DNA of 64,000 nucleotides from Archangium_A sp035910535 (GCA_035910535.1 JAMHXF010000032.1:319229-383228); one strand, 5' to 3'. Counted from the stretch's first letter, positions 30,188 through 39,452 are shown. The notes: generated from the letters alone by a model not told the origin. Numbers and translations: made by a program.

Positions 30188-32521
30188 ATGAACGAGACGC
30201 AAGCTGAGCTGCCCACGGGCACCGACGACCGACCGCAGGAGTATCGCGCGGAGGTCAGTTTCGACGACCTGGGCCTCTCTCCTGAACTTCGCCGCGCCAT
30301 CTCAGAGCGTGGCTACACCCACCCGACGCCCGTGCAGGCCCGCGCCTATGCGCCTGCGCGCACCGGCAAAGACCTCATCGTTCGCAGCAAGACGGGCACC
30401 GGCAAGACCGCGGCGTTCGGCATGCCCATCGTCGACCAGATTCCGGTCGGCGCTCGCGGCGTACGCGCGCTGATGATGTGCCCCACGCGCGAGCTGGCGA
30501 TTCAAGTCGCTCAAGAGCTCGAGCTGCTCAGCAAGTACCGCGACATCGAGCTGGTCTGCATCTACGGCGGCGCGTCGATGTCGCAGCAGGAAGAAGCGCT
30601 GCGCCGTGGCGCTGCCATCGTCGTCGGTACCCCGGGCCGCATTCACGACCACATTCGTCGCGGCAACATGAAGCTCGAGCAGTGCGTGCACGTGGTGCTC
30701 GACGAAGCCGACGAAATGCTGAACCAGGGCTTCTACGAAGAGGTCACCCGCATTCTCGACTTCTTGCCGAAGAAGAAGCAGGTGCTGCTCTTTTCGGCCA
30801 CGGTCCCCGACGACATCAAGCGCCTCATCTCGCGCTACACGACCGACGCCGAGACGCTGCTGCTCTCGGGCGACGTCTACACGGTCGAGCACATTCAGCA
30901 CATTCGCTACGAGCTGAGCGACGCGTACCCCAAGCCGCGCAACCTGCTCTACGTGCTCGAGATGGAAGACCCCGAGAACGCCATCATCTTCTGCAACACG
31001 CGCGACGACACCGAGCTGGTGACCGCAGTGTTGAACCGCAACGGCTTCGACGCCGAGCTGCTCAACGGTGACCTCGCGCAGAAAGAGCGTGAGCGCGTGA
31101 TGGCCCGTGTGAAGAAGGGTGAGCTGGCCTTCATGGTCGCCACCGACATCGCGGCGCGCGGCATCGACATCAGCGACCTGGGTCACGTCATCAACTACTC
31201 GCTGCCCGAAGACCCGGCGGTGTACCTGCACCGCGTCGGCCGCACCGGCCGCATCGGCAAGAAGGGCACGGCGTTGAACCTGACGTCGGGCCGAGAGCTC
31301 GCGACGCTGACGACGCTCGAGAAAAAGTACAACGTGAAGTTCGAACGGAAGCCCATGCCTACTGCCGAAGAAGCCGCGAAGATGTGGACCGATCGCCACG
31401 TGCGCGATCTCAAAGATGCCGCCGCTGGTTCCATCTACGAAGGGTTCCTCGCGCTCGCGTCTGACCTCAAGAAGCGCGGCGACGCCGACGAGCTCATCGC
31501 CTTCATGCTGCGTTACTTCTTCACGCACCGCCGCATGGACAAGGCACAGGCCGAGCCCGTCGAAGGTGAGGTGCAAGCCGCCGAGCCGGTGCGTGAGTCG
31601 CGCCCGCCGAAGGCCGACCGTGGTGGTGGTCGCCGCGAGCGAGAAGGTGGCCGTCGTGAACGTGGCTCGCGTGACGAGCGCCCGCCGCGCCGTGAGCGCC
31701 CCGCCAATGACGACAAAACCGTGGCCACCGGCACGCCGGCCATCGTCGCGAGTGACACGGCGGTGACGCCGGTCGATGGAACGCCAGCTGTCGCGCGCGC
31801 GCCTTCCAAGCCCGCCGCGGCGCCGAAGAAGAAGTTGTCTGACCGTGAGCTGTTCGAGCTGATGCAGGCCGGCAAGCCGCTGCCCGTCATCGACGACCCG
31901 ACCGACTCGAGCGGCGACGAACCTCGTGAAGAGCGCCCGCGTCGTGAGCGTGGTGACCGCGAGCGTCGCCCGCGCCGTGAATCGGTGCCCGTCGAGGCCG
32001 GCCAGGTGCGCGTGTGGACCAACCTGAGCAAGAGCGAAGCGGCCGACGAAGCGGCGCTCAAGGCAGCCGTCGCAGCACTCGGCGCCCCCGCCGACAAGGT
32101 CGTGAAGGTCGACCTGCGCGACACCTACGCGTACCTGCACGTGGCCGAAGCCGACGCCGCGACGTTCGACGGCGTGTCGGGCAAGCACGGCGAGAAAGAC
32201 GTGCGCCTCGAGAAAGAGCGAGATCGCCGAGAGCCGACCGAGCGTCGTGAGCGCCGCCCGCGTGAAGAGTCGCAGCCCGTCGAGCCCGGCAATCTCCGCC
32301 TGTGGGTGAGCCTCGGCAAGACCGACGTGGCCGACGAAGCTGCACTGAAGAGCGCCATCGGCACGCTGGGCGCGCCTGCCGACAAGGTGGCGAAGGTCGA
32401 CCTGCGCGGCACGTATTCGTACGTGCACGTCGCCGAGGCTGACGCCGCCGAGTTCGAGACGGCGCTGCAGGGCAAGCAGCACGGTGAGAAGGCGTTGAAG
32501 ATCGAGCGCGCTCGCCGCTGA
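30188..32521 (+). CDS. DEAD-box RNA helicase with two DbpA-like RNA-binding domains
   Basis: A 777-residue helicase. The Q motif and FDDLGLSPELRRAI start the core. Walker A is SKTGTGKT (67-74), followed by PTRELA, GTPGR, the DEAD box (172-175), SAT and HRVGRTGR. After the core come an Arg/Gly/Glu-rich linker and two copies of a module of about 75 residues resembling the DbpA RNA-recognition domain (VRVWTNLSKSE and LRLWVSLGKTD). DbpA-type domains target 23S rRNA during ribosome assembly. The duplication is unusual. The ATG at 30188 is chosen, and a TTG at 30149 is less likely. Confidence 0.9.
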   Translation: MNETQAELPTGTDDRPQEYRAEVSFDDLGLSPELRRAISERGYTHPTPVQARAYAPARTGKDLIVRSKTGTGKTAAFGMPIVDQIPVGARGVRALMMCPTRELAIQVAQELELLSKYRDIELVCIYGGASMSQQEEALRRGAAIVVGTPGRIHDHIRRGNMKLEQCVHVVLDEADEMLNQGFYEEVTRILDFLPKKKQVLLFSATVPDDIKRLISRYTTDAETLLLSGDVYTVEHIQHIRYELSDAYPKPRNLLYVLEMEDPENAIIFCNTRDDTELVTAVLNRNGFDAELLNGDLAQKERERVMARVKKGELAFMVATDIAARGIDISDLGHVINYSLPEDPAVYLHRVGRTGRIGKKGTALNLTSGRELATLTTLEKKYNVKFERKPMPTAEEAAKMWTDRHVRDLKDAAAGSIYEGFLALASDLKKRGDADELIAFMLRYFFTHRRMDKAQAEPVEGEVQAAEPVRESRPPKADRGGGRREREGGRRERGSRDERPPRRERPANDDKTVATGTPAIVASDTAVTPVDGTPAVARAPSKPAAAPKKKLSDRELFELMQAGKPLPVIDDPTDSSGDEPREERPRRERGDRERRPRRESVPVEAGQVRVWTNLSKSEAADEAALKAAVAALGAPADKVVKVDLRDTYAYLHVAEADAATFDGVSGKHGEKDVRLEKERDRREPTERRERRPREESQPVEPGNLRLWVSLGKTDVADEAALKSAIGTLGAPADKVAKVDLRGTYSYVHVAEADAAEFETALQGKQHGEKALKIERARR

Positions 32522-33062
32522 AGCACCACGTGGCGCGCGGCCGTTTCACCCGCGCGTCACGTCGCAAACACGACCCAGGTCTCGACGGAGCTGTCGCAAC
32601 GTGTCGATGCGCGCGTCGACGTCGGCCCAGCTTCTCGTCGTAGCGAATGGTGTCGACGTTGAAGCCGGTGGCGCGAGCCTCGGCAATCAACATGCGTACG
32701 CTCACGGCGTGGAAGCATCGATTCGCGCTGACACCACGTGTTCTTGCGTCGTGAAGGCAACGGTCCACGGTGCTGGCGATTCATGGCGCTCAGCACGACA
32801 TGCTGGGCTCCTCAGCCAAGCCGGCGCTTCACGCGCGTACACGTTCTCGCGTTCGACCTCGGCACCGCCATCGCGCAAGAGCTCATCGCGTGAAGAGCGT
32901 CGAGCTCACCTCGGTGTGCTTCTCAACGGAGGCCTGTTTACCGAGGTCTCCAGTTGGAGGAAGACCTCGAGCACCTCTAGCAACTCGCCGACGCCGCGCG
33001 CGTTGGGTTGAGGCGATGCTCGACGATGGACCTGAGCGAACGCATCGGTCACTGGCCGTCAG
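32522..33062. other. 541-bp stretch without an intact gene
   Basis: This gap between the helicase stop and the GT2 stop holds the MerR-like remnant (32546-32693, minus). The rest (about 32770-33060) has short frames in all directions with no convincing start or domain. One plus-strand fragment around 32829-32893 reads like protein (FDLGTAIAQELIA then a stop) and may be another decayed gene. I see no tRNA or clear promoter. Confidence 0.5.
32546..32693 (-). pseudogene. Frameshifted remnant of a MerR-family regulator
   Basis: On the minus strand, frame one reads MLIAEARATGFNVDTIRYDEK. After a run of three G (32626-32628) the adjacent frame continues ADVDARIDTLRQLRRDLGRV to a stop at 32546-32548. 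Removing one G joins the two into EKLADVDARID, which is the usual C-terminal helix pattern of MerR proteins. The recognition-helix region is degenerate, although the frame extends upstream to about 32768, and the effector loop is missing. It is therefore probably a dead gene. Confidence 0.6.
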
Positions 33063-34565
33063 TCAGACCGTCGGCTGAGCGCCAGCCGGAGCCTCAGCTT
33101 CGGCCTTCGACTTGCCACGGAACTCCAGCATCGAGGTGACGCCGACGTAGAGGAAGCCGAGTTGGAACAGCACGAGGAACGGGAGCGACGTCCAGATCTC
33201 CTGCTCCCACGCGAACCAGACCGCGCCAGTGAAGTAGAGCCCGAAGAGCAGCTCCACCACCGGCACCCAGTTGCGCTTGCCGCGGTACGCCTGCTTCACG
33301 GCCTTCACCGACTTGCCTTCGGAGCCGGTCTTCGGCGTGCGCGTGAATTCGCTCTGTTGGTCGAGCAGCGCTTCGACGACGGCCTTGGCCTGGTTGATGG
33401 CCATGCCGATGCCGAGGCTCATCACGAACGGGAGAAACTTGAGCCGGTTCCACCAGCTGAAGCCGAGCTCACGCGCCGTGGCCACGTAGAAGAACCCGAC
33501 CGACGCGGTCGACGCGAGGAAGATGGGGAGGTCGAGCCACAGCGACGCGTAGAGGCCGTGCTTGTAACGAAGCACCATCGAGAGCGGCATCATCACCGAC
33601 ATCACGACCATCAACAGGTACGCGACGTTGTTCGAGAGGTGAAGGAAAGCCTCGCGCTTCACGGCGTACGGCAGGTCGCTCTTGAGAATCTGCGGCAGCA
33701 ACTTCTTGGCGGTCTGAATCGAGCCCTTCGCCCAGCGGTGCTGCTGGCTCTTGAAGGCGTTCATGTCGACCGGCACTTCTGCGGGCGAGATGATTTCGGG
33801 CAGGAACACGAACTGCCAGCCCTTGAGCTGCGCGCGGTACGAGAGGTCGAGATCTTCAGTCAGCGTGTCGTGCTGCCAGCCGCCCGCATCTTTGATGGTC
33901 GAGCGACGCCAGATGCCGGCCGTGCCGTTGAAGTTGAAGAAGCAGCCCGAGCGGTTGCGCGCGGTGTGCTCGATGATGAAGTGACCGTCGAGCAGAATGC
34001 TCTGCGCCTGCGTGAGAATGCTGAAGTCGCGGTTGAGGTGACCCCACCGCACCTGCACCATGCCCACCTTGTTGTCGGCGAAGAACGGCACGGTGCGTGT
34101 GAGAAAATCGACCGACGGCACGAAGTCGGCGTCGAACACGGCCACGAAGTCGCCCTTGGCGAGGTGCAGCCCGTTCTCGAGCGCCCCGGCCTTGAAGCCC
34201 GACCGGTTGGTGCGGTGGATGTAGACGATGTCGACGCCCTTCGCCTTCCACTGCTCCACGCGGGCGCGCGCGATGCTGCAGGTCTCGTCGGTCGAGTCGT
34301 CGAGGACCTGCACCTCGAAACGCTCGCGGGGGTATTCGATGCGACACACCGCGTCGACGAGGCGCTCGACGACGTACATCTCGTTGAAAATGGGCAGCTG
34401 AATGGTGACGCGCGGGAGCTCCGTGAGCTCACCTTTCGGCGTCGGCAGCGCGTACTTGTGCCGGTAGTAGAGGTACGCCATCCGGTAGCGGTGCGAGCCG
34501 TACACAGACAACACGGCGAGCACGCTGAAATAGATGGCGAGAAAGACGATCTCTGCGGGACTCAT
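33063..34565 (-). CDS. Processive family 2 glycosyltransferase (cellulose synthase-like)
   Basis: A 500-residue membrane enzyme. An N-terminal membrane segment precedes the GT-A domain with PRVTIQLPIFNEMY, the substrate-binding Asp in VLDDSTDET, the metal-binding FDADF and the catalytic TEDLD. The processivity motif is QQHRW (in FKSQQHRWAKGSIQ). Four or five membrane segments follow. The pattern fits CslA-type mannan or glucomannan synthases and related enzymes that polymerise and export polysaccharide. The product is unknown. No partner export genes are adjacent, and a hairpin lies upstream at 34611-34644. Confidence 0.87.
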   Translation of the reverse strand: MSPAEIVFLAIYFSVLAVLSVYGSHRYRMAYLYYRHKYALPTPKGELTELPRVTIQLPIFNEMYVVERLVDAVCRIEYPRERFEVQVLDDSTDETCSIARARVEQWKAKGVDIVYIHRTNRSGFKAGALENGLHLAKGDFVAVFDADFVPSVDFLTRTVPFFADNKVGMVQVRWGHLNRDFSILTQAQSILLDGHFIIEHTARNRSGCFFNFNGTAGIWRRSTIKDAGGWQHDTLTEDLDLSYRAQLKGWQFVFLPEIISPAEVPVDMNAFKSQQHRWAKGSIQTAKKLLPQILKSDLPYAVKREAFLHLSNNVAYLLMVVMSVMMPLSMVLRYKHGLYASLWLDLPIFLASTASVGFFYVATARELGFSWWNRLKFLPFVMSLGIGMAINQAKAVVEALLDQQSEFTRTPKTGSEGKSVKAVKQAYRGKRNWVPVVELLFGLYFTGAVWFAWEQEIWTSLPFLVLFQLGFLYVGVTSMLEFRGKSKAEAEAPAGAQPTV

Positions 34566-34610
34566 TCGGGCGCCGGCCTTCCATAAGTGCCCGGAACTTC
34601 TGACAAATTC

Positions 34611-34644
34611 CCTCCCGGGCGAAGGACGAATCCTTCTAGGGAGG
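34611..34644 (-). terminator. Two-part hairpin between the CpaC-like and GT2 genes
   Basis: Outer arms CCTCCC (34611-34616) and GGGAGG (34639-34644) enclose a perfect GAAGGA/TCCTTC stem (34621-34626 and 34631-34636). In minus-strand RNA the loop is UUCG. It sits 48 bp after the CpaC-like stop and 45 bp before the GT2 start. It could end the upstream transcript or act as a leader structure. Only a weak T-rich tail follows. Confidence 0.45.
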
Positions 34645-34692
34645 TTGATCGCCCCTGTCAACGAAGTGCGTCATGCAAGACGCAACACTGGA

Positions 34693-35301
34693 TCAGAGGT
34701 GCGTGAGCACGTCAGCCGCGTAGCTGTCGGCGATGAGCTGCGCCTTCTGGCGCTCACGCTCGTCAGCCACTGACCCTTCGAGCACGAGCGTCTGGCCGAG
34801 CACCGAAACGTTGGCGTGCGGGAGACCCTGCTTGTGGAGCGCAGCGGTGATGTTTTGTGCGACTGCGGGGAGCACCCGCGGGTCGAGGCGCGCGAGGATC
34901 TTCACGTTGCCAGCGTTGCCGACGAGCTCACGAAGGCGACGCAATTCGGCGGGGGAATCGAGCGTGCCGTCGATGACGGTGATGCCGCTGTACTCTTCGA
35001 CCTTGAGCGCGGGGTTCACCATGGTCTTCACGAGCTTGCCGAGCTCGCTCGAGCGGCCATCGTCGACGACGACCTGACGCGTCTCGATGCCCTTCGCGGT
35101 CCACAACGTGAGCGTGGTGCGACCACGACCTTTGGCGGAAACCAGCAGCTCGCCGCGAGAGGTGGGTGTCACGTCGACGATGTTGGGGTCGCCGACGGCC
35201 ACACGACTGACGGCCGGTACTCGCAAGACTTCCTGCGTGCCCGGCGAGAGACGAACGGGCTCAGCAGACAGACACAGCGTCAGGAGGGCAGTGGTGAGCA
35301 T
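34693..35301 (-). CDS. Secretin-less CpaC-like periplasmic protein (pilus N-domain plus BON)
   Basis: A 202-residue secreted protein with a signal peptide (MLTTALLTLCLSA). Residues about 17-75 match the N-terminal domain of type II/IV pilus secretins of the CpaC/RcpA group, with VSRVAVGDPNIVDV and GRGRTTLTLW. Residues about 85-195 look like a BON domain. The secretin barrel that normally follows is absent, and the protein ends at about half the usual CpaC length. A TTG at 35310 is an alternative start. No other tight-adherence pilus genes are in the window. Confidence 0.75.
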   Translation of the reverse strand: MLTTALLTLCLSAEPVRLSPGTQEVLRVPAVSRVAVGDPNIVDVTPTSRGELLVSAKGRGRTTLTLWTAKGIETRQVVVDDGRSSELGKLVKTMVNPALKVEEYSGITVIDGTLDSPAELRRLRELVGNAGNVKILARLDPRVLPAVAQNITAALHKQGLPHANVSVLGQTLVLEGSVADERERQKAQLIADSYAADVLTHL

Positions 35302-35319
35302 GGTCACCAAGCCTAGCCA

Positions 35320-36291
35320 TCAACCGACCTGCAGCTCCATGGGGTGCGCCGTGGTGACGGGCATCGGGCTGACCTCGGTGCTCTCGAGCGTGGCCAGCGA
35401 CAGCACGCGCTCGCACAGCTGCTCGAAGGTGAGGCCCTTCGCTTTGGCGATCTTCGGGAGCAGTGAGGTGGGCGTCATGCCCGGCAGCGTGTTCACCTCG
35501 AGCAGCACTTCGTTACCCACGTCGGGGCACAGGAAGTCGATGCGCGCGGCGCCGCGGCAACCGAGCGCACGCCACGCGGTCAACGCCATGGCCTCGAGGT
35601 TCGCCAGGCGCGTCTGAGAAATGCGCGGAGGCAGGTGGTACTTCGCGCCGCCTTCGTACTTGGTGGCGAAATCGAACGTGGCGCCGGGCGAGGCGATTTC
35701 GCAGCTGCCCAGCACCTCGCCGCCGAGAATCGCGACGGTGACCTCTCGGCCCTTCACGAAGCGCTCCACGATGGCCTCACCGCCGTAGCGGCACGCGTGC
35801 GCGACGGCGGTCTCGAGATCTTCAGCGCGCTGCACCAACGAGAGGCCAACCGACGAGCCTCCCGACGCAGGCTTCACGACGCAGGGAAAGCCGAGGTCGC
35901 AGTGCAGCTCATTGACCATCGCGACCTGAGAGGTCTCGACGGTGTAGCCGGTGGGCGTGGCGAGGTTGTGCTGACGGAAGAGCTTCTTGGCGAAGGTCTT
36001 GTTCATCGCCAGTGCCGAGGCGAGCACGCCGGAGCCCGTGTACGGAATACCCATGACCTCGAGCAGGCCCTGCACCTTGCCGTCTTCACCCATGCGGCCG
36101 TGGAGCGCGAGGAAGGCGACCTCGATGTTGGCCGCGCGGAGCTTCACGTCGAGCCCGGGGCCCGCGTCGATGCGGGTGACCTGGTGGCCGCGCGTCTCGA
36201 GCGCCACGGCGATGGCCTCGCCGGTCTTGAGCGAAATCTCCCGCTCCTCACCCCAACCGCCCATCAATACGCCAACACGTCGTGAAGTCAT
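35320..36291 (-). CDS. ddl: D-alanine--D-alanine ligase
   Basis: A 323-residue ATP-grasp ligase that makes the D-Ala-D-Ala dipeptide for peptidoglycan in the cytoplasm. The N-terminal RRVGVLMGGWGEEREISLK and ALHGRMGEDGKVQG segments are the family signatures. The Gly-rich ATP loop is PASGGSSVGL, and the metal-binding end is ARIDFLCP followed by LLEVNTLPGMT. Its length is normal. It lies 18 bp upstream of the CpaC-like gene on the same strand. The 154 bp upstream of its start probably hold its promoter, but I see no convincing boxes. Confidence 0.95.
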   Translation of the reverse strand: MTSRRVGVLMGGWGEEREISLKTGEAIAVALETRGHQVTRIDAGPGLDVKLRAANIEVAFLALHGRMGEDGKVQGLLEVMGIPYTGSGVLASALAMNKTFAKKLFRQHNLATPTGYTVETSQVAMVNELHCDLGFPCVVKPASGGSSVGLSLVQRAEDLETAVAHACRYGGEAIVERFVKGREVTVAILGGEVLGSCEIASPGATFDFATKYEGGAKYHLPPRISQTRLANLEAMALTAWRALGCRGAARIDFLCPDVGNEVLLEVNTLPGMTPTSLLPKIAKAKGLTFEQLCERVLSLATLESTEVSPMPVTTAHPMELQVG

Positions 36292-36445
36292 TTCGACCTG
36301 TGTCCCTTTGGCCGCGTGAATGCGGCGCGACTGGGTTCAAGAGCAGGAGCCATGCCGCCCTCGAAAACCGTCGGCGGCAGTTACACGCTACAGGTCTGTT
36401 TCGCGATGTCGAATTTGTGGCCGCGCGCAGTCGGCCGACGAGATC

Positions 36446-38458
36446 TCAATAGTTGCGGAGATCGTCGTGGTCCTCTTCCTTCTTCTTCTTTTCTTCGGCC
36501 TCGCGACGCTTCTTCTCTTCTTCGTCGCGCTTCTTCTTTTCGGCCGCTTCCTTTGCCCTGGCTTCTTCTTCGGCCTTGAGGCGCGCTTCTTCTTCTTCCT
36601 TCGCCTTGCGCTCAGCCGCTTCTTTTTCCTTCTTCGTCTGGCCCTTTGAGGCCTTCTTTTCTTCGTCCTTCTTTTTCTTTTCTTCTTCAGCCGCGCGCTT
36701 CTCGTCTTCCTTCTTCTTTCGTTCTTCTTCGGCGGCGGCCTTTTCTTCTTCGCGCTTCTTCGCGGCGGCCTCTTCGCGTTCCTTCTTCTCGAGCGCGGCC
36801 TGCTCTTTCTTCGAGAGCTTCTTCGCCTCTTCTTCTTTCTTCGCGGCCGCGGCGGCTTCGTCGTCTTTCTTCTTCTTCTCGTCGGCAGCGCGGGCGTCGT
36901 CTTCCTTCTTCTTCTCGTCTTCGCGGCGGCGCGCGTCGTCTTTCGCCTTCTTGTCGGACTTCTCGCGCGCGTCAGCGGCTTCACGCTCGTCGGCGGCCTG
37001 CTTCTTTTCGGCCTCGCGCTGCTTCGCGTCGTCAGCCTTCTTCTTGTCAGCGTCGCCTGCCGCGGGCGCCGAATCAGCGGCAGGCCTGGTGAAGAACAAC
37101 ACCGCGCCCGTCGCCAACCCCGCAAGGCTCAAGCCGTATGACACGTCGGAGACGACCGAGAACGTGCGGCCACCGGTGAAGAACTGCTGCGAGCGGCGAT
37201 CGGTCTGATTCGTGGCGAGGAACTTGTCGTGCTCGAGCGTGGCCAGAATGCCGAACACCACGCCGGAGATGAGGAACAGCGCCCCCGCACCGAGCGCGCT
37301 GAAGGTCACGAGCTTGCGCGTGTCGAGGCCCTCCGAGCCCGGGTAGTGATGCACGGCGTCTTTGCCGTCGCGCTTGTCGTCTTTGGCGACGAGGCCATCG
37401 AAGAACGAGGCCAGCGCCTCAGGGTCGCCCGCGTTCACGGTGCCGGTGCGGTACGCCGCGTTGTGGCCGTCGCGTGATTCCAGACGAAGCGCCGTGAGCT
37501 CGAGCTGCTCACCGGCGACGCTCTTCTTCGCGACGACGAGCATCACCTGGTCGAGATGCGCCGCCTTGCCGAACGCCGCGGCCGAGCTGTCACGGGTCGC
37601 GCTCTCGGGCGCGCGCTTGATGTCGAGCAGCGCCTTCTTCCACTCGGTCGCCAGTTCGCCCAGCTCGAGGTCGAGCTGCGCCTCACCGGGCGAGGCGAGG
37701 CTCTGACCCAGCGCGTAGCCGCCGAGCGACGCGGTGACGAAGTGCTTCGCCGACGTGAGGCCGGCGACCGTCACCGGGCTCACGCCGCGGTACTGGCCGT
37801 CGACCCACACCCGCGCGCCGGGAGGTTCCGTGCGCACCAACAATTCACCCTTCGCGTTGCTGGCCTGCTTGCGCTGCGCTTCAGCGAACTTGATGAGGTC
37901 TGGAGGAAAGAACGTGGGGCTGAACTCGGCGCGCGGCGAGAGCGCGACGACAGACTCCATGTCTTTCTTCGCGGGCACGTTTTCGCCACCCGTGGCGTGG
38001 CCTGCGGCCTTCATCGTCCACGCGTCGAGGAGCGCGGGGAATTCGCGCGTGAGGTCGGCCTGCTGCAACGCCTCGAGCGCGGCCTTGAAGTCGGCCGTGG
38101 CCTGCACGTTGTCGAGCTCGTCGATGGCCTGCTTGCCGCTCTTGAGCTTTTCTCGCGCGACGTCGACGAGCTCCGCGTGCTTCTTCGCGGCGCCGGGGTT
38201 GAACGCGTCTTGCACCGGCGAGACGACGAAGCGCCCCGCCTTCTCGAGTGACGCCTCGGCCGCACCTTCGAGCGCGCCCTGTTGCTGCGCGGCGCTCAAG
38301 TCGAGCGGCACGACGAACACCGCTACGCGCGGGCCCGACGCCGAGAGCGCCACCTGCGTGAACGCGTGGGGAGCAGTTGCCGCGACGCCGACCAGGGGAC
38401 GCACGAGCGCCGACACCAGCAACGCGACGATGATTTGAACGGCCGCGGAGCGCTTCAT
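36446..38458 (-). CDS. PEGA-domain protein with long charged coiled-coil tail
   Basis: A 670-residue protein. It has a signal peptide or anchor at residues about 5-28. Residues about 200-250 form a PEGA domain (GARVWVDGQYRGVSPVTV). Two membrane-like segments lie near 395-420 and 445-465. The last 200 residues (36446 to about 37065) are almost only Lys, Glu, Asp, Ala and Arg, such as EEKKKKDEEKKASKGQ, and should form a long charged helix. The coding strand there is almost pure purine. The function is unknown. The ATG at 38458 is preferred over one 13 codons upstream. Confidence 0.7.
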   Translation of the reverse strand: MKRSAAVQIIVALLVSALVRPLVGVAATAPHAFTQVALSASGPRVAVFVVPLDLSAAQQQGALEGAAEASLEKAGRFVVSPVQDAFNPGAAKKHAELVDVAREKLKSGKQAIDELDNVQATADFKAALEALQQADLTREFPALLDAWTMKAAGHATGGENVPAKKDMESVVALSPRAEFSPTFFPPDLIKFAEAQRKQASNAKGELLVRTEPPGARVWVDGQYRGVSPVTVAGLTSAKHFVTASLGGYALGQSLASPGEAQLDLELGELATEWKKALLDIKRAPESATRDSSAAAFGKAAHLDQVMLVVAKKSVAGEQLELTALRLESRDGHNAAYRTGTVNAGDPEALASFFDGLVAKDDKRDGKDAVHHYPGSEGLDTRKLVTFSALGAGALFLISGVVFGILATLEHDKFLATNQTDRRSQQFFTGGRTFSVVSDVSYGLSLAGLATGAVLFFTRPAADSAPAAGDADKKKADDAKQREAEKKQAADEREAADAREKSDKKAKDDARRREDEKKKEDDARAADEKKKKDDEAAAAAKKEEEAKKLSKKEQAALEKKEREEAAAKKREEEKAAAEEERKKKEDEKRAAEEEKKKKDEEKKASKGQTKKEKEAAERKAKEEEEARLKAEEEARAKEAAEKKKRDEEEKKRREAEEKKKKEEDHDDLRNY

Positions 38459-38515
38459 AGGGCGGGCATGGTCGCTCAGCTCAGACCGCCGCGCCACACT
38501 TCTACACGTGCGCTG

Positions 38516-39430
38516 TCACGCCTCGTGGTCAGGCTCGACAAAGCACCAACGAATCTCCGGTGCGTGATTGTGCACGGCCTGCTCGAACGCGTTGATGGAG
38601 TCGACGACCTGCGTGGTGGTCAGCCCGCTCTTCACGCGCACCTTCATCGCCACCAGCACTTCACCAGGGCCCTGCTGCACGGTGATGAGCCGCAACACGG
38701 CCTCGATGTTGGGGTGCGCTTCGCCGATGGTGGCCTGTACGGCAGCAGCGACGGTCGGGTCGGCGCTCTCGCCAATGAGCAGCGACTTCACTTCGCGCGC
38801 GAGGAAGATGGCGACGCAGATAAACACCACGCCGATGAGAATCGAGCCGATGGAGTCGTACATGCTGTTGCCAGACCACCACGCGAGCAGCAGCGAGACG
38901 ATGGCGACCAGCAGGCCCAGCACGGCCGCCGAGTTCTCACCGAAGAGAATGATGAGGTCCGAGTCTTTGGTGCGCTGGAGGTACTTGAAGAGCGGCAGGT
39001 CTCCGCGGCGCTTCTTCATTTCCTTCAGGTTGCCCCACGTGGCCCACCCCTCGAGGCAGATGGAGAAGAGCAGAATGCCCAGACCCAACCACACGTTCTC
39101 GACAGGCTCGGGGTGCGCGAGCTTGTGCACGCCTTCGTAGATTGAAAACACGCCGCCGCCCGAGAAGAGCAACAGCGCGACCACGAAGCTCCAGAAGTAG
39201 AGGTCGCGGCCGTAGCCGAGCGGGTGTGATTCGTCGGGCGCCTTCGCCGACGCCTTCACGCCGAGCAGCAACAACAGCTGATTGCTGCAGTCGGCCGACG
39301 AGTGCAGCGTCTCGGCGAGCATCGCGCCGGAGCCGGTGAAGACCGCGGCCACACCCTTGGCCAGCGCGATGGTCACGTTGACGGCAAGAGACTGAAAGAT
39401 CTGCTTCGTATCGCCAGCCACGGCGGGCAC
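38516..39430 (-). CDS. Cation diffusion facilitator transporter, SLC30A9-like
   Basis: A 304-residue CDF transporter with six membrane segments and a C-terminal ferredoxin-like domain. The first metal half-site is HSSAD in the second membrane segment, followed by HPLGYGRDLYFW. The fifth-segment half-site reads GENSAAVLG, where relatives I remember have E-D-S-A, so a metal-binding Asp appears to be Asn. It would export Zn, Mn or a similar cation, although the substitution may change specificity. The start is GTG at 39430. Confidence 0.85.
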   Translation of the reverse strand: MPAVAGDTKQIFQSLAVNVTIALAKGVAAVFTGSGAMLAETLHSSADCSNQLLLLLGVKASAKAPDESHPLGYGRDLYFWSFVVALLLFSGGGVFSIYEGVHKLAHPEPVENVWLGLGILLFSICLEGWATWGNLKEMKKRRGDLPLFKYLQRTKDSDLIILFGENSAAVLGLLVAIVSLLLAWWSGNSMYDSIGSILIGVVFICVAIFLAREVKSLLIGESADPTVAAAVQATIGEAHPNIEAVLRLITVQQGPGEVLVAMKVRVKSGLTTTQVVDSINAFEQAVHNHAPEIRWCFVEPDHEA

Positions 39431-39452
39431 CTTACCCAGCGCGCTTCGTGAC

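Noticed and set aside
30302..32482. A 726-codon minus-strand open frame opposite the DEAD-box helicase
   Set aside because: The helicase motifs are unmistakable on the plus strand. The antisense product is low-complexity and has no known motif.
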